A stretch of DNA of 64,000 nucleotides, taken from Pelomonas parva (GTDB lineage: Bacteria > Pseudomonadota > Gammaproteobacteria > Burkholderiales > Burkholderiaceae_C). The translations under genes and the position numbers were made by a program. This document shows, piece after piece, positions 53,416 through 62,566 of the stretch (the first letter of the stretch is position 1; every line of letters begins with the position of its first letter). The notes below the pieces were generated by a model. The model had not been told where the DNA came from. It searched no databases and was given only the letters and a program-made list of their open reading frames with translations. The DNA lies in NCBI RefSeq assembly GCF_043555835.1, contig NZ_JBIGHV010000003.1:372001-436000 (forward strand), written 5' to 3'.

Positions 53416-54708
53416 TCAGGGCACGGCCTGCCAACCGATGGGCGTCCAGCGCAGCAGGATGTCGGTCAGCTGAGCGGGTGAGCGCCGGGCGACGTCACGC
53501 GCGTAGGTGCGCAACGCGTCCAGCCCGGCCGGCGAGTCGTCGGCGCTGTAGAGCACGGCGTCCTTGGCCGGCAGCGCGACGATGAGCACGCCGCCCTGGG
53601 CCTTGGCCAGCGGCGCCCAGTCGTTGGGCGACAGCACGCGGCTGGACTCGTAGAAGTCGCCGCCCAGCGTGCGGATGGCGCCGGGCTTGACGGGTTTGGC
53701 CACATCGGCCAGCGGCTTCAACGTCGCGCGCACGTTGGCCAGCGCGAGTTCGTGGGCCTGCTCTGGCGACAGGCCGAGCGTCTCGCAGTCGCTCTCGTTC
53801 AGCAGCCGCGCGCTGCGCTCGCTGTCCAGCACCGGCACGGCCACCAGCCCGGCGACGAAGGCGCGGCGCAGCGGCGCGGCCTTGGCGGCGGCGGCGGCCG
53901 GCGCGGCGGCGCGGCCGAAGTCGGCGGGGCGCACGGTGAGCCGCAGGGCTTCCTTGGTCACCGGCGCCATGGCCTTGTTGCTCACGTCAACCACGGCCTG
54001 AACAAAACGCCGTTGTTCATCGTCGCAGGCCTGGACATTGGCACGGCAGAAGCCGAACACGCGGTCCAGGTTGACCTGCAGCTCGCCCACCTTCAGCGTC
54101 AACGGCTCGGCGGCGATGGTGATGGCCGTGTCCGTCAGTCGCGCGCGCAGCAGCGCCGCGAACTTGTCAGTGAAGGTGGCCCGCTCGGCGGTGCTGCCCT
54201 CGCCGGTATTCCATTGCACCGTCTGGAACAGGCCCTGCATGGCCTCATGCTCGCGCAGCGCCTCGCCACTGCCCTCGAACGTCATCAGGGCGAGCTGGCC
54301 GCTGGGCGCCAGCAGCACGTACTGCAGGAAATAGCCGTTGCCGCGCAGCAGCCGGCTGACCTCGCTGCCGATGAAGCGCAGCTGCGTGCCGTCCGGCAGC
54401 GCCTGCCGGCCCAGCGGCAGCACGACCTTGCCGGCCTGCTGCGCCTGCGCCGTCACCATGCGGTCAACGGAATCCTCCATCTTGGCCCTCGCCTCGGGGC
54501 CATTGCTGGCCGACGGGCCAAGGCGCATCACCGTCACCAGCACCTTGGCGCCGCTCGGGCCGGCCAGCTCGAAAGGCGACTGCGTGGACTTGAGGGCATA
54601 GCCGGCCGGCCAGTCCAGCGACAGGGAACCGAGGCGGATCTCGGCCGCCTGCGCCAGGCCAGCGGCGAGGGCCAACAGCCCGGCCACGAGGAGAGTCGTC
54701 GAACGCAT
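53416..54708 (-). CDS. Secreted protein with DUF1444-like C-terminal part
   Basis: A 430-residue protein with a signal peptide (MRSTTLLVAGLLALAAGLAQ). An N-terminal domain (about 25-170) contains LGSLSLDWPAGYALKSTQSP. The C-terminal half (about 280-430: RRAFVAGLVAVPVLDSERSA, LGLSPEQAHELALANVRATL, VLSPNDWAPLA, AVLYSADDSPAGLDALRTYA) resembles DUF1444/YtpQ proteins. ATG 54708 is preferred to GTG 54714 because AGGGTG then stands upstream. The function is unknown. It is divergent from the alpha-oxoamine synthase gene. Confidence 0.75.
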   Translation of the reverse strand: MRSTTLLVAGLLALAAGLAQAAEIRLGSLSLDWPAGYALKSTQSPFELAGPSGAKVLVTVMRLGPSASNGPEARAKMEDSVDRMVTAQAQQAGKVVLPLGRQALPDGTQLRFIGSEVSRLLRGNGYFLQYVLLAPSGQLALMTFEGSGEALREHEAMQGLFQTVQWNTGEGSTAERATFTDKFAALLRARLTDTAITIAAEPLTLKVGELQVNLDRVFGFCRANVQACDDEQRRFVQAVVDVSNKAMAPVTKEALRLTVRPADFGRAAAPAAAAAKAAPLRRAFVAGLVAVPVLDSERSARLLNESDCETLGLSPEQAHELALANVRATLKPLADVAKPVKPGAIRTLGGDFYESSRVLSPNDWAPLAKAQGGVLIVALPAKDAVLYSADDSPAGLDALRTYARDVARRSPAQLTDILLRWTPIGWQAVP

Positions 54709-54868
54709 GCGCACCCTGAAGGCAAAGTCAGTGGAAGCGCCGCACTATGCCCAATCCATGCGATGGCCTCAATTGAGGCACCCGACTCGACAGTTCTGCG
54801 GATGGCAAGTGCACCGCCGCTGCGCACAGTCCGCCCCCACAAGATCACTTTCTCTCTCGGGGGCTCAC

Positions 54869-56215
54869 ATGGACGAATTGCTGGACCGGGTCGCAGACGC
54901 GACGCCGGAGGTCACCGCCACCACCACCAACGACGGCGCCGAGCTGCAGGGCTCGTCGTTCGACTACCTGACAAGACCTGGCACCGACCTCGCTGCCAAG
55001 GCGCAGGCCTTCCATGCCTGGGCGCAGACGCGGGTCACGCACGGCGTATTTCCCTACGCCAAGCGCCTGGGCGGCCGGCCGGGCGCGACAGCGGAGCTGA
55101 CGATGCTGGACGGCCAGCGCCATGCGGGGCTGAACTTCTCGTCGCAGGAATACCTGTCGCTGGCCCGCCACCCCGCCGTATGCGCGGCGGCGCAGGCGGC
55201 GATGGAGCGCTACGGCGTGCACAGCGCCGGCTCCACGGCGCTGGCCGGCAATGTCGAGGAGACCACGGCGTTGGAGGCCGAGCTGGGCGAGCTGCTGCGC
55301 ATGCCCGAGGTGCTGCTGTTTCCGACCGGCTGGGCCGCCGGCTTCGGCGCCATCAAGGGCCTGGTGCGTGAGACCGACCACGTCATCATCGACCAGCTGG
55401 CCCACAACTGCCTGCACGAAGGCGCCCGCGCGGCCACGCCCAATGTCCACCTGCACCGGCACCTGGACGCGGATCACGTCGAGCGCCTGCTCAAGCGCGT
55501 GCGCCAGCGCGACCCGCGCAACGGCATCCTGGTCGTCACCGAGGGTTGCTTCTCGATGGACGCCGACTCGCCCGACATCGCGCGGCTGCAGGCGCTGGCG
55601 CGCGAGCATGGCGCGCTGCTGATGGTGGACGTGGCCCACGACCTCGGCAGCCTGGGCGCGGGGGGCGGCGGCCAGCTGGAGCTGCAGGGCCAGCTGGGCC
55701 AGGTGGACCTGGTGATGGGCTCGTTCTCCAAGACCTTCGCGTCCAACGGCGGCTTCGTCGCCAGCCACGACCCGGCGATCAAGGAATACCTGCGCTTCTA
55801 CGCCGCGCCCAACACCTTCTCCAATGCGCTGTCGCCGGTGCAGGTGGCCATCATCCGCGCCTGCGTGGCCATCGTGCGTTCCGCCGAGGGCGCCGCGCGG
55901 CGCGGGCGGCTGATGCAAGCCATCCTGGCGCTGCGCGGTGCGCTGACCGAGCAAGGCATCACCGTGCTGGGCCATCCCTCGCCCATCGTGCCGGTCATGC
56001 TGGGGCACGACGCGCTGGCCCGCGTGGCCAGCCGCGAGATGGGCCAGGCCGGCTTGCTGGCCAACCTGGTGGAGTACCCGGCGGTGTCGCTGAACAGCGC
56101 GCGGCTGCGCATGCAGGTGATGGCCGACCACACGCCGGCGCTGTGCCAGACGGCGGCGCGCATCGTGGCCGATGCACTGCAGCGGGCGCGGGTGCTAACG
56201 GGCGAGGTGCACTGA
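54869..56215 (+). CDS. PLP-dependent alpha-oxoamine synthase-like enzyme (class II aminotransferase fold)
   Basis: A 448-residue fold-type I PLP enzyme of the AONS/KBL/SPT group. Motifs are YGVHSAGSTALAGNVEETTA, VLLFPTGWAAGFGAIKGL, DQLAHNCLHEGARAA, MVDVAHDLGSLGAGG and the PLP lysine Lys288 in GSFSKTFASNGGFVASHD. The N-terminal extension (MDELLDRVADATPEV) is not part of the usual fold. No biotin, lipid or threonine-degradation genes are nearby, so the acyl-CoA and amino acid substrates are open. ATG 54869 follows CGGGGGC. Confidence 0.88.
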   Translation: MDELLDRVADATPEVTATTTNDGAELQGSSFDYLTRPGTDLAAKAQAFHAWAQTRVTHGVFPYAKRLGGRPGATAELTMLDGQRHAGLNFSSQEYLSLARHPAVCAAAQAAMERYGVHSAGSTALAGNVEETTALEAELGELLRMPEVLLFPTGWAAGFGAIKGLVRETDHVIIDQLAHNCLHEGARAATPNVHLHRHLDADHVERLLKRVRQRDPRNGILVVTEGCFSMDADSPDIARLQALAREHGALLMVDVAHDLGSLGAGGGGQLELQGQLGQVDLVMGSFSKTFASNGGFVASHDPAIKEYLRFYAAPNTFSNALSPVQVAIIRACVAIVRSAEGAARRGRLMQAILALRGALTEQGITVLGHPSPIVPVMLGHDALARVASREMGQAGLLANLVEYPAVSLNSARLRMQVMADHTPALCQTAARIVADALQRARVLTGEVH

Positions 56216-56221
56216 GTATTC

Positions 56222-56480
56222 GGGCCGAGCGCCGGGCCTGCCATGGCCTTCCGTAGGCACAAGCAGTCCGCAGGGACTGCTTGTGTCCGACTCCAGTTCA
56301 CCAAGCCGGTCCACTTGGCGATGTGCTGGCGGCTCGATGCCGCAAGCATCGCCGTCCCCCCGGGGGCTGAGGCCGGCAATGACAAGTCCTGTGGACTTGT
56401 CGTGCCTGCCGAAGAGCAGCCGCTCCGTCGGCTGCGCGGTCTGCAAGACCGACCAGGCTCGCGCGCGTTCAGCGGCGAGA
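56222..56480 (+). repeat. Dispersed structured repeat, copy 1
   Basis: Begins GGGCCGAGCGCCGGGCC and shares with copy 2 at 63797-63995 the order: that motif, a hairpin starting GGCGATG and ending CATCGCC (56327-56353), a G/C palindrome with GGGGCTGAGGCCGG, a hairpin around AAGTCC-TGT-GGACTT (56381-56401), and a tail CGCTCCGTCGGCTGCG then CAAGACCGA. Copy 1 also has a 12-bp perfect hairpin (56258-56285). It fills the 281-bp gap between the oxoamine synthase and GST genes. Confidence 0.8.
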
Positions 56481-56496
56481 CTGGGCGAGGGGCATA

Positions 56497-57201
56497 TCAG
56501 TCGCGTGAAGGGATCTTGAGCCCGCGCTGCACGGCCGGCCGCGCGAGGAAGGCCTGCAGCACGCGGTCCACCTCGGCGAAGTCGCCGTAGCCGACCAGGT
56601 CGCCCGCGCCGTAGAAGCCGACCAGGTTGTTGACCCACGGGAAGACGGCGATGTCGGCCACCGTGTACTCGTCGCCCAGCAGCCAGGCCTTGCCCTGCAG
56701 ATGCTTGTCCAACACGCCCAGCAGGCGACGCGACTCGGCGGCATAGCGGTCACGCGGGCGCTTGTCTTCATAGTCCTTGCCGGCGAACTTATGGAAGAAG
56801 CCGAGCTGGCCAAACATGGGCCCAACGCCGCCCATCTGGAACATCAACCACTGCAGCGCCTCGTAGCGTCGCGCGCCGTCCTGGGGTAGCAACTGGCCGG
56901 TCTTGTCGGCCAGGTAGATCAGGATGGCGCCGCTCTCGAACAGCGGCAGCGGCACACCGCCCGGGCCGCGCGGGTCGATGATGGCGGGGATCTTGTTGTT
57001 CGGGTTCAGCGACAGGAACTCGGGCGTGAGCTGGTCGTTGGTGTCGAACTTGACGAGGTGGGGTTCGTACTCCAGGCCCAGCTCCTCCAGCGCGATGGAC
57101 ACCTTGACGCCGTTGGGCGTGGGCAGCGAGTACAGCTGCAGGCGGTCCGGGTGGGCGGCGGGCCACTTGTGGGTGATGGGGAAGTCGCTGAGCTGGGTCA
57201 T
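56497..57201 (-). CDS. Glutathione S-transferase, YfcG/YghU type
   Basis: A 234-residue GST. The N-terminal thioredoxin-like domain has YSLPTPNGVKVSIALEELGL, LSLNPNNKIPAIIDP and LPLFESGAILIYLADKTGQL. The C-terminal helical domain ends WLLGDEYTVADIAVFPWVNN. The TPNG motif and overall layout point to the YfcG/YghU (nu-class) disulfide-bond oxidoreductases. ATG 57201 gives the family N-terminus. The repeat element lies directly downstream. Confidence 0.9.
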   Translation of the reverse strand: MTQLSDFPITHKWPAAHPDRLQLYSLPTPNGVKVSIALEELGLEYEPHLVKFDTNDQLTPEFLSLNPNNKIPAIIDPRGPGGVPLPLFESGAILIYLADKTGQLLPQDGARRYEALQWLMFQMGGVGPMFGQLGFFHKFAGKDYEDKRPRDRYAAESRRLLGVLDKHLQGKAWLLGDEYTVADIAVFPWVNNLVGFYGAGDLVGYGDFAEVDRVLQAFLARPAVQRGLKIPSRD

Positions 57202-57272
57202 GGCAGGGGCCGGAGATGAAGTCGGCGCGACTGTAGAGGCGCGGGCAACAGCCTGTATTGGCCGTGGGTGGG

Positions 57273-57761
57273 TCAGGGCTTTGCGGAGCCGGGCTTTTTC
57301 AGCAGGTAGCGGATGCCGGCAATGGCGATCGCCACCACGCCACAGGCCAGACAACCCCAGTGCAGCACCGACAGCGGCACGATCCGCAACAGCCCGTTGG
57401 CCGCCGACAGCGGTTGCAAAGGCTGGATGTCGGCATGCATGACGCTGTCCAGCAGCACATGGCTCCAGGCCCCCAGCGCTGCGCCGATGGCCACCTGGCG
57501 CAGCGTCAGCGCCGGCAGCAGCCGCTTCACACCCGCCCGGCGCAGCAGCCAGAAGGCCGCCACGATGGCCAGCGCCACCAGCGTCGCGCCGACGTAGGTG
57601 TGGAAGAAGGCGTGCACCGGGTGGCGGCGGTGCACGAGGTTGTAGAGCGACTCCACGTCGATCAGCACATTGGCCGCGCAGAAGGCCAGGAAGCTGACAT
57701 GGCGCGGCGCGATGGCCTGCAGCGCGGCGCCGGGGCCGAAGTGGAAGGGGGTGATGGGCAT
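57273..57761 (-). CDS. Membrane protein of the YdjM/DUF4184 metal-dependent hydrolase type
   Basis: A 162-residue protein with about four membrane spans. MPITPFHFGPGAALQAIAP, ANVLIDVESLYNLVHRRHPV, HAFFHTYVGATLVALAIVAA and GAWSHVLLDSVMHADIQPLQ place conserved His and Asp residues at the membrane surface as in YdjM-like proteins. It is divergent from ubiA, 39 bp apart, and may share a promoter region with it. Confidence 0.75.
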   Translation of the reverse strand: MPITPFHFGPGAALQAIAPRHVSFLAFCAANVLIDVESLYNLVHRRHPVHAFFHTYVGATLVALAIVAAFWLLRRAGVKRLLPALTLRQVAIGAALGAWSHVLLDSVMHADIQPLQPLSAANGLLRIVPLSVLHWGCLACGVVAIAIAGIRYLLKKPGSAKP

Positions 57762-57800
57762 GGCGCACGACGATAACTGCGCCGGCGCGAAAATGCCCGC

Positions 57801-58706
57801 ATGCCCACCACCGCCCCCGCCCCCGCGCAGCCCTCGCGGCTTGCGCTCTACCTGCAGCTGATCCGGTGGGACCGCCCCGCCGGCTGGCTGCTGCTGCTGT
57901 GGCCGACGCTGGCCGCGCTGTGGATCGCGGCGGATGGTTTCCCCGGCTGGCATCTGCTGGCCGTCTTCACGCTCGGCACGGTGCTGATGCGCTCGGCCGG
58001 CTGCTGCGTCAACGACGTGGCCGACCGCGACTTCGACAGGCACGTGAAGCGCACCGCGCAACGGCCGGTGACGACGGGCGCGGTGTCGGTGAAGGAGGCG
58101 TTGCTCCTGGGCGCGGCGCTGGCGCTGGTGTCCTTCGGCCTGGTGCTGACGACCAACCCGCCGGCCATCCTGCTGAGCTTCGCCGCGCTGGCCGTGGCCA
58201 TCGCGTACCCGTTCGCCAAGCGCGTGCTGGCCATGCCGCAGGCGGTGCTGGGCGTGGCGTTCTCGTTCGGCATCCCGATGGCGTTTGCGGCGGCGCTGGG
58301 CGGCGCGGAGTGGAACCTCCGCTCGGTGCCGCTGTCGGCCTGGGGGCTGCTGCTGGCCAACCTGTTCTGGGTGCTGGCCTACGACACCGAGTACGCGATG
58401 GTGGACCGCGACGATGACCTGCGCATCGGTGTGCGCTCCTCGGCCATCGCGCTGGGGCGCTGGGATGTGGCCGGCATCATGTTCTTCTACGCCACCTACC
58501 TGGCGATGTGGGCCGGCCTGGGGCTGCGGCTGGGCCTGGGCCGCTGGTTCCTGGCCGGCATCGTCGTGGCGGCCGCGCAGGCGCTGTGGCACTACACGCT
58601 GATCCGCCAGCGCAGCCGCGCGGAGTGCTTCCGCGCCTTCCGCGCCAACCACTGGCTGGGCTTTGCGGTGTTTGCGGGCACCGCGCTGGACTTGGCGCTG
58701 AGGTGA
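57801..58706 (+). CDS. ubiA: 4-hydroxybenzoate polyprenyltransferase
   Basis: A 301-residue membrane prenyltransferase with both Asp-rich motifs: NDVADRDFDRHVKRT and DTEYAMVDRDDDLRIGV, and the usual RWDRPAGWLLLLWPTLAALW start. It attaches the polyprenyl chain in ubiquinone synthesis. It has eight or nine membrane segments. No other ubi gene is in this window. Confidence 0.95.
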   Translation: MPTTAPAPAQPSRLALYLQLIRWDRPAGWLLLLWPTLAALWIAADGFPGWHLLAVFTLGTVLMRSAGCCVNDVADRDFDRHVKRTAQRPVTTGAVSVKEALLLGAALALVSFGLVLTTNPPAILLSFAALAVAIAYPFAKRVLAMPQAVLGVAFSFGIPMAFAAALGGAEWNLRSVPLSAWGLLLANLFWVLAYDTEYAMVDRDDDLRIGVRSSAIALGRWDVAGIMFFYATYLAMWAGLGLRLGLGRWFLAGIVVAAAQALWHYTLIRQRSRAECFRAFRANHWLGFAVFAGTALDLALR

Positions 58707-58794
58707 AAAATAACGTCGCATCGCAACGGCATTCAGTGCCCGGCCACCCAGGCACGCGCTTACATTGCCCCGCGAAATGGCGGGGAGTGAAGCG

Positions 58795-60396
58795 ATGACG
58801 AATGTGATGCGCCACGGCAGCGCGCTGGCGTTGGTGATGGGCCTGGCGCTGGCCGGTTGCGGTGGCGGTGGTGGGGGTGGCGGCACGTCGATAGTGGGCG
58901 GAACGCCCGTCCCGCCCGGCTCCTCGGGCAGCACCGGCGGCCTTTCCCCCGACCCGGCCGGCCCGTCGGCCAGCTTCGCCCAGCAATGCGCGCCCGCCAA
59001 CACGCTCGCCAGCGCCAGCCAGCGCAATTCCTCGCTGGACACCGAGAAGAAGTGGCTGCGCGCCTATGTCGACGAGGCCTACCTGTGGCGCGACGAGGTG
59101 CCGCGCGTGGACCCGAACGAGCCGCGCTTCGGCGGCAGCGACATCTATGCCGCGATGGACAGCTACCTGGAGGCGCTGAAGACGCCGCAGCTGACCGACT
59201 CCGGCGCGCGCCGCGACAAGTTCAGCTTCAGCTACCCGACGGCCGAGTGGAACGCGCTGCTGGAAGGCGGCAGCGAGGTCAGCTACGGCATCGAATGGAA
59301 CATCGCCAGTGAAACCCCGCCCCGGCGCGTGCGCATCGCCTATGTCGAGGCCGGCTCGCCGGCCGCCACGGCCGGCCTGCAGCGCGGCGACGAGCTGGTC
59401 AGCGTCGATGGCACCGCCGCCGACGTGACCTCGGATGCCGGCGTCGACGCGCTGAACGCCGGGCTCTACCCGGCCAGCGGTTCGACGCATGCGTTCGTCG
59501 TGCAGCGCGGCGGCGTGCAGCTGTCGCGCAGCCTCACGGCGACGCGCCTCACGCGCAACCCGGTGCCGCAGGCCCGCGTGCTGACGCTGCCCGGCGGCGC
59601 GCGCACCGGCTACCTGCTGTTCAACGACCACAACGTGCCGTCGGAGAACCTGCTGATCAGCGCCGTCAACGACTTCCGCACCCAGGGCATCAGCGAACTG
59701 GTGCTGGACCTGCGCTACAACGGCGGCGGCTATGTCTTCATCGCCAGCCAGCTGGCGACGATGATCGCGGGCACCACGCGCACAGCCGGCCAGGCCTTCG
59801 AGTCGCTGCGCTTCAACGCGCGCCGCAGCGCCGACAACGAGACGGAGCCCTTCCGCAGCACCTCGTGCGCGCTGGTCAACAGCCGCTGCACCAGCTCGCA
59901 ACCCCTGCCCACGCTGAATCTGAGCCGCGTCTACGTGCTGGCGCAGGCGGGCACCTGCTCGGCCAGCGAGGCCATCATCAACGGCCTGCGCGGCGTGAAC
60001 GTGGACGTCGTGCTGATCGGCGGCAAGACCTGCGGCAAGCCCTATGGCTACGTGGGCCGGGACAACTGCGGCATCTCCTATTTCCCGATGGAGTTCGCGG
60101 GCGTCAACGCCAAGGGCTTCGGCGACTACTCGGACGGCTTCGTGCCCGGCAGCGGGCCGACGGCGCGCTACGTGCCCGGCTGCACCGTGGCCGACGACTT
60201 CGGCCGACCGCTGGGCGACACGCAGGAGGCCATGCTGGCCGCCGCGCTGAACCACGCGGCCACCGGGCAATGCCCGATCAGCACGGGCGTCTCGGCCAGC
60301 GCGCGGGCGCTGAGCAGCGCGGCCGGCGAAGGCGCGGCGGCATTGCAGCTGCAGCGCCACCCCGCGCGCAGCAACCGGCTGCTCCTGCCCCGCTGA
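58795..60396 (+). CDS. S41-family C-terminal processing protease lipoprotein
   Basis: A 533-residue lipoprotein: signal and lipobox (VMGLALAGC) followed by a Gly-rich linker, a PDZ-like domain (about 190-250, GLQRGDELVSVDG) and the S41 protease domain. Catalytic Ser389 (TCSASEAIINGLRG) and Lys415 (KTCGKPYGYVGR) match the SAS...K spacing of the tail-specific proteases. ATG 58795 is preferred to 58765 because GGGGAG lies before it. The substrate is unknown. Convergent with the TetR gene. Confidence 0.9.
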   Translation: MTNVMRHGSALALVMGLALAGCGGGGGGGGTSIVGGTPVPPGSSGSTGGLSPDPAGPSASFAQQCAPANTLASASQRNSSLDTEKKWLRAYVDEAYLWRDEVPRVDPNEPRFGGSDIYAAMDSYLEALKTPQLTDSGARRDKFSFSYPTAEWNALLEGGSEVSYGIEWNIASETPPRRVRIAYVEAGSPAATAGLQRGDELVSVDGTAADVTSDAGVDALNAGLYPASGSTHAFVVQRGGVQLSRSLTATRLTRNPVPQARVLTLPGGARTGYLLFNDHNVPSENLLISAVNDFRTQGISELVLDLRYNGGGYVFIASQLATMIAGTTRTAGQAFESLRFNARRSADNETEPFRSTSCALVNSRCTSSQPLPTLNLSRVYVLAQAGTCSASEAIINGLRGVNVDVVLIGGKTCGKPYGYVGRDNCGISYFPMEFAGVNAKGFGDYSDGFVPGSGPTARYVPGCTVADDFGRPLGDTQEAMLAAALNHAATGQCPISTGVSASARALSSAAGEGAAALQLQRHPARSNRLLLPR

Positions 60397-60402
60397 GCGG
60401 GC

Positions 60403-60984
60403 TCAGGCGTCGAGTTCGCGGCCTTCGAGCAGCACGCGCGCGACGGCACTGGCCACCTGATGCGCTGCGGCCTCGGTCGCCATGGCCCGGCCCAGCGACA
60501 CCGCACCCACCAACATGGCCAGCGCCGCCAGGGCCGCTTCACGGTCCTGCGGCTTGGCCGGTGACGCCGGGCCTTCGACCACGGTCTGCGCCACGACATG
60601 GAGGCCCGCCTCGAAGACCGCACGGTCTTCCTCGCCGGCCCGCGCCACCTCGGGCGCCAGGCTTTGCAGGCTGCAGCTTTCGCCCAGCTCGCATCGGCGC
60701 TTGTCCGTCAGGTAGAAGCGGACGAAGCGCTCCCACCACTCGCCCGCGAAAGTCTGCTGGAAGTAGCGCACGCCCGCATCAAGGTCCGCCAGGCCGTGCG
60801 CGACGGCGGCCTTGAACGCCTCCTGCTTCGACCCGAAATGCACGTAGAAGGCGCCCGACGTCACGCCGGCGGCCTTGGCCAGGCCGTCCACACCCACACC
60901 GCCAAAGCCGCTGCGCCGGAAGCTGCGCCCCGCAGCGTCCAGGATGCGCTCCCGGGTCTGGGCCTTCTGCTCCTGTCTCGACAT
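60403..60984 (-). CDS. TetR-family transcriptional regulator
   Basis: A 193-residue TetR-type repressor. The N-terminal HTH reads RERILDAAGRSFRRSGFGGV, DGLAKAAGVTSGAFYVHFGS and KQEAFKAAVAHGL; the C-terminal ligand domain has one Cys pair around residue 100. Two palindromic sites at 61030-61069 lie between it and the divergent tautomerase gene, so it probably represses both. Confidence 0.92.
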   Translation of the reverse strand: MSRQEQKAQTRERILDAAGRSFRRSGFGGVGVDGLAKAAGVTSGAFYVHFGSKQEAFKAAVAHGLADLDAGVRYFQQTFAGEWWERFVRFYLTDKRRCELGESCSLQSLAPEVARAGEEDRAVFEAGLHVVAQTVVEGPASPAKPQDREAALAALAMLVGAVSLGRAMATEAAAHQVASAVARVLLEGRELDA

Positions 60985-61029
60985 GGACTTCCCTCGACTG
61001 CTGTGACGACGGACGATTCTAGTTGACCA

Positions 61030-61069
61030 GATAACGATCGTTATCTATTCTTGGATAACGGTCGTTATT
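61030..61069. promoter_or_regulatory. Twin operators for the TetR regulator
   Basis: GATAACGATCGTTATC (61030-61045) is a perfect palindrome. A second site, GATAACGGTCGTTATT (61054-61069), has the same half-sites with two changes. Centres are 24 bp apart. They lie 46 bp upstream of the TetR start and 36 bp upstream of the tautomerase start. Confidence 0.85.
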
Positions 61070-61104
61070 CCAACATCCGTCCACTGCCCACTGAAGGAGT
61101 TCCC

Positions 61105-61521
61105 ATGCCCATCACCCTCACGCTCACGGAAGGCGTCCTGCCCGCCGGCACGGAGAAGCAGGCCATTGCCGAACTGACCCGCGCGCTGCTCGCGAGCCAC
61201 GGCCTGACCGGCAACCAGGTCATGACGCCGAATGTCACCGCCCACCTGCACCTGCTGCCCAAGGGTCACACCTTCGCGGCGGGTGAAGAGGTGGAAGGCG
61301 CCTGGGTGGAGACCAAGACGCCCAGCTTTGCGCTCGCCGATCGCCAGGTGCAGCAGGCGTTCTTCGCCGAAGCGACCGCGATCCTGCGGCGCCTCTCGAA
61401 CGGTCGCCTGCCCGCTGCGAACATCTGGACGAACGGCGTGCACGCCGTCGACGGCACCTGGGGCATCGCCGGCCAGGCGCTGTCCAATACGGAGCTGGGC
61501 GAGGCCATCAGCCAGGGATAG
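61105..61521 (+). CDS. Tautomerase-family protein
   Basis: A 138-residue tautomerase superfamily protein with the catalytic N-terminal proline directly after Met (MPITLTLTEGVLPAGTEKQA). The rest follows the family pattern, including LTRALLASHGLTGNQVMTPN, AHLHLLPKG and LPAANIWTNGVHAVDGTWGI. It is longer than 4-oxalocrotonate tautomerase, more like the cis-CaaD/MSAD-sized group. GAAGGAG is placed ideally before ATG 61105, so upstream starts are rejected. Probably controlled by the divergent TetR. Confidence 0.88.
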   Translation: MPITLTLTEGVLPAGTEKQAIAELTRALLASHGLTGNQVMTPNVTAHLHLLPKGHTFAAGEEVEGAWVETKTPSFALADRQVQQAFFAEATAILRRLSNGRLPAANIWTNGVHAVDGTWGIAGQALSNTELGEAISQG

Positions 61522-61540
61522 CGAGCACGGCCCGCCGTCA

Positions 61541-62566
61541 TCAACCCTTCTTGTTGACGCCGCCGGGGAACTTCGCGCGGATGGCGTCCGTCCAAGCAAG
61601 AAGCCCCAGCGTCTCGCTGTGCGGCATGCGCGGGCTCTCCAGCAGGCCGGCGCGGATGCAGGCCTGCGCCTCGGCGACTTCGCCCTCGAAGCCGTTGATG
61701 ACGTAGGGCGCCTCGAAGCGCTGGGCCGGCGCCTTGCGCGTGACCAGCTCGACGGCTTCGGAGCCCCAGAAGTCCATCGGGAAGCGCAGCCCGGCCTGGC
61801 TGCCGATAACCTCGAAGGCGTTCACCGACGACGCATCGAAACCGCAGCGGAACTGCGAGGTCACGCCGCCGGGGAAGTGGAAGGTTGCCGTGACGGACGC
61901 GTCCACGCCGGTGGCCGCCAGCGTGGCGGCCACATCGATGGACAGCGGCTCGGGGCAGGCGCCGTCGTTCATCTGCTGCAGCACCCAGCGCGTCACGGCC
62001 AGGTTGTAGATGCCGATGTCCCACAGCGAGCCGCCGGCCAGCGCCGGGTTCCAGCAGCGGTGCGTCAGATCGGTGGGGCCAGTGAAGCAGAAGCTCGACA
62101 CCATCGCGCGCAGCTCGCCGATGGCGCCTTCGCGCAGCAGGCGGCTGGCCGTGTCGTAGGCCGGCAGGAAGCGCGTCCACAGCGCCTCCATCAGGAACAC
62201 GCCCTGCTCGCGCGCCAGATTGATCAGTTCCTGGCCTTCTTCCAGCGACGTGACCAGCGGCTTCTCGCACAGCACGGCCTTGCCGGCCAGCAGCGCGGCA
62301 CGGATGTACTCGCCGTGATTGGAGTGCGGCGTGGCGATGTAGACGGCGTGCACCGACGTGTCGGCCAGCAGGTCGGCCAGGTCGGTCGTCACGCGCGCCG
62401 GCTCGCCGTCGCGTTTCCACTGTTCGGCATAGGCCTGGCCCTTGGCCGCATCGCGTGCGAACACGGCGCCCAGGCGGGCGCCCGGCACGGCGGCGAGCGC
62501 GCCGGCAAAACGGTTGGCGATGCCGCCGGGGCCGATCACGCCCCAGTTGAAGATGTCATGGGCCAT
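61541..62566 (-). CDS. Gfo/Idh/MocA-family oxidoreductase
   Basis: A 341-residue NAD(P)-dependent oxidoreductase. The Rossmann start is NWGVIGPGGIANRFAGALAA, followed by AVYIATPHSNHGEYIRAALL, the conserved lysine in VLCEKPLVTSLEEGQELINL and FLMEALWTRFLPAYDTASRL. The C-terminal domain has GGSLWDIGIYNLAV. The substrate is probably a sugar or dihydrodiol. It overlaps the HPP-CBS gene by 11 bp and follows it on the same strand. Confidence 0.92.
   Translation of the reverse strand: MAHDIFNWGVIGPGGIANRFAGALAAVPGARLGAVFARDAAKGQAYAEQWKRDGEPARVTTDLADLLADTSVHAVYIATPHSNHGEYIRAALLAGKAVLCEKPLVTSLEEGQELINLAREQGVFLMEALWTRFLPAYDTASRLLREGAIGELRAMVSSFCFTGPTDLTHRCWNPALAGGSLWDIGIYNLAVTRWVLQQMNDGACPEPLSIDVAATLAATGVDASVTATFHFPGGVTSQFRCGFDASSVNAFEVIGSQAGLRFPMDFWGSEAVELVTRKAPAQRFEAPYVINGFEGEVAEAQACIRAGLLESPRMPHSETLGLLAWTDAIRAKFPGGVNKKG

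Noticed and set aside
56195..56638. 147-codon minus-strand frame that resembles one at 63671-63964 (LQTAQPTERLLFGR-like)
   Set aside because: Both frames arise because the dispersed repeat reads open in that phase. The similarity follows the hairpin-rich DNA, and no start signal or domain supports a protein.
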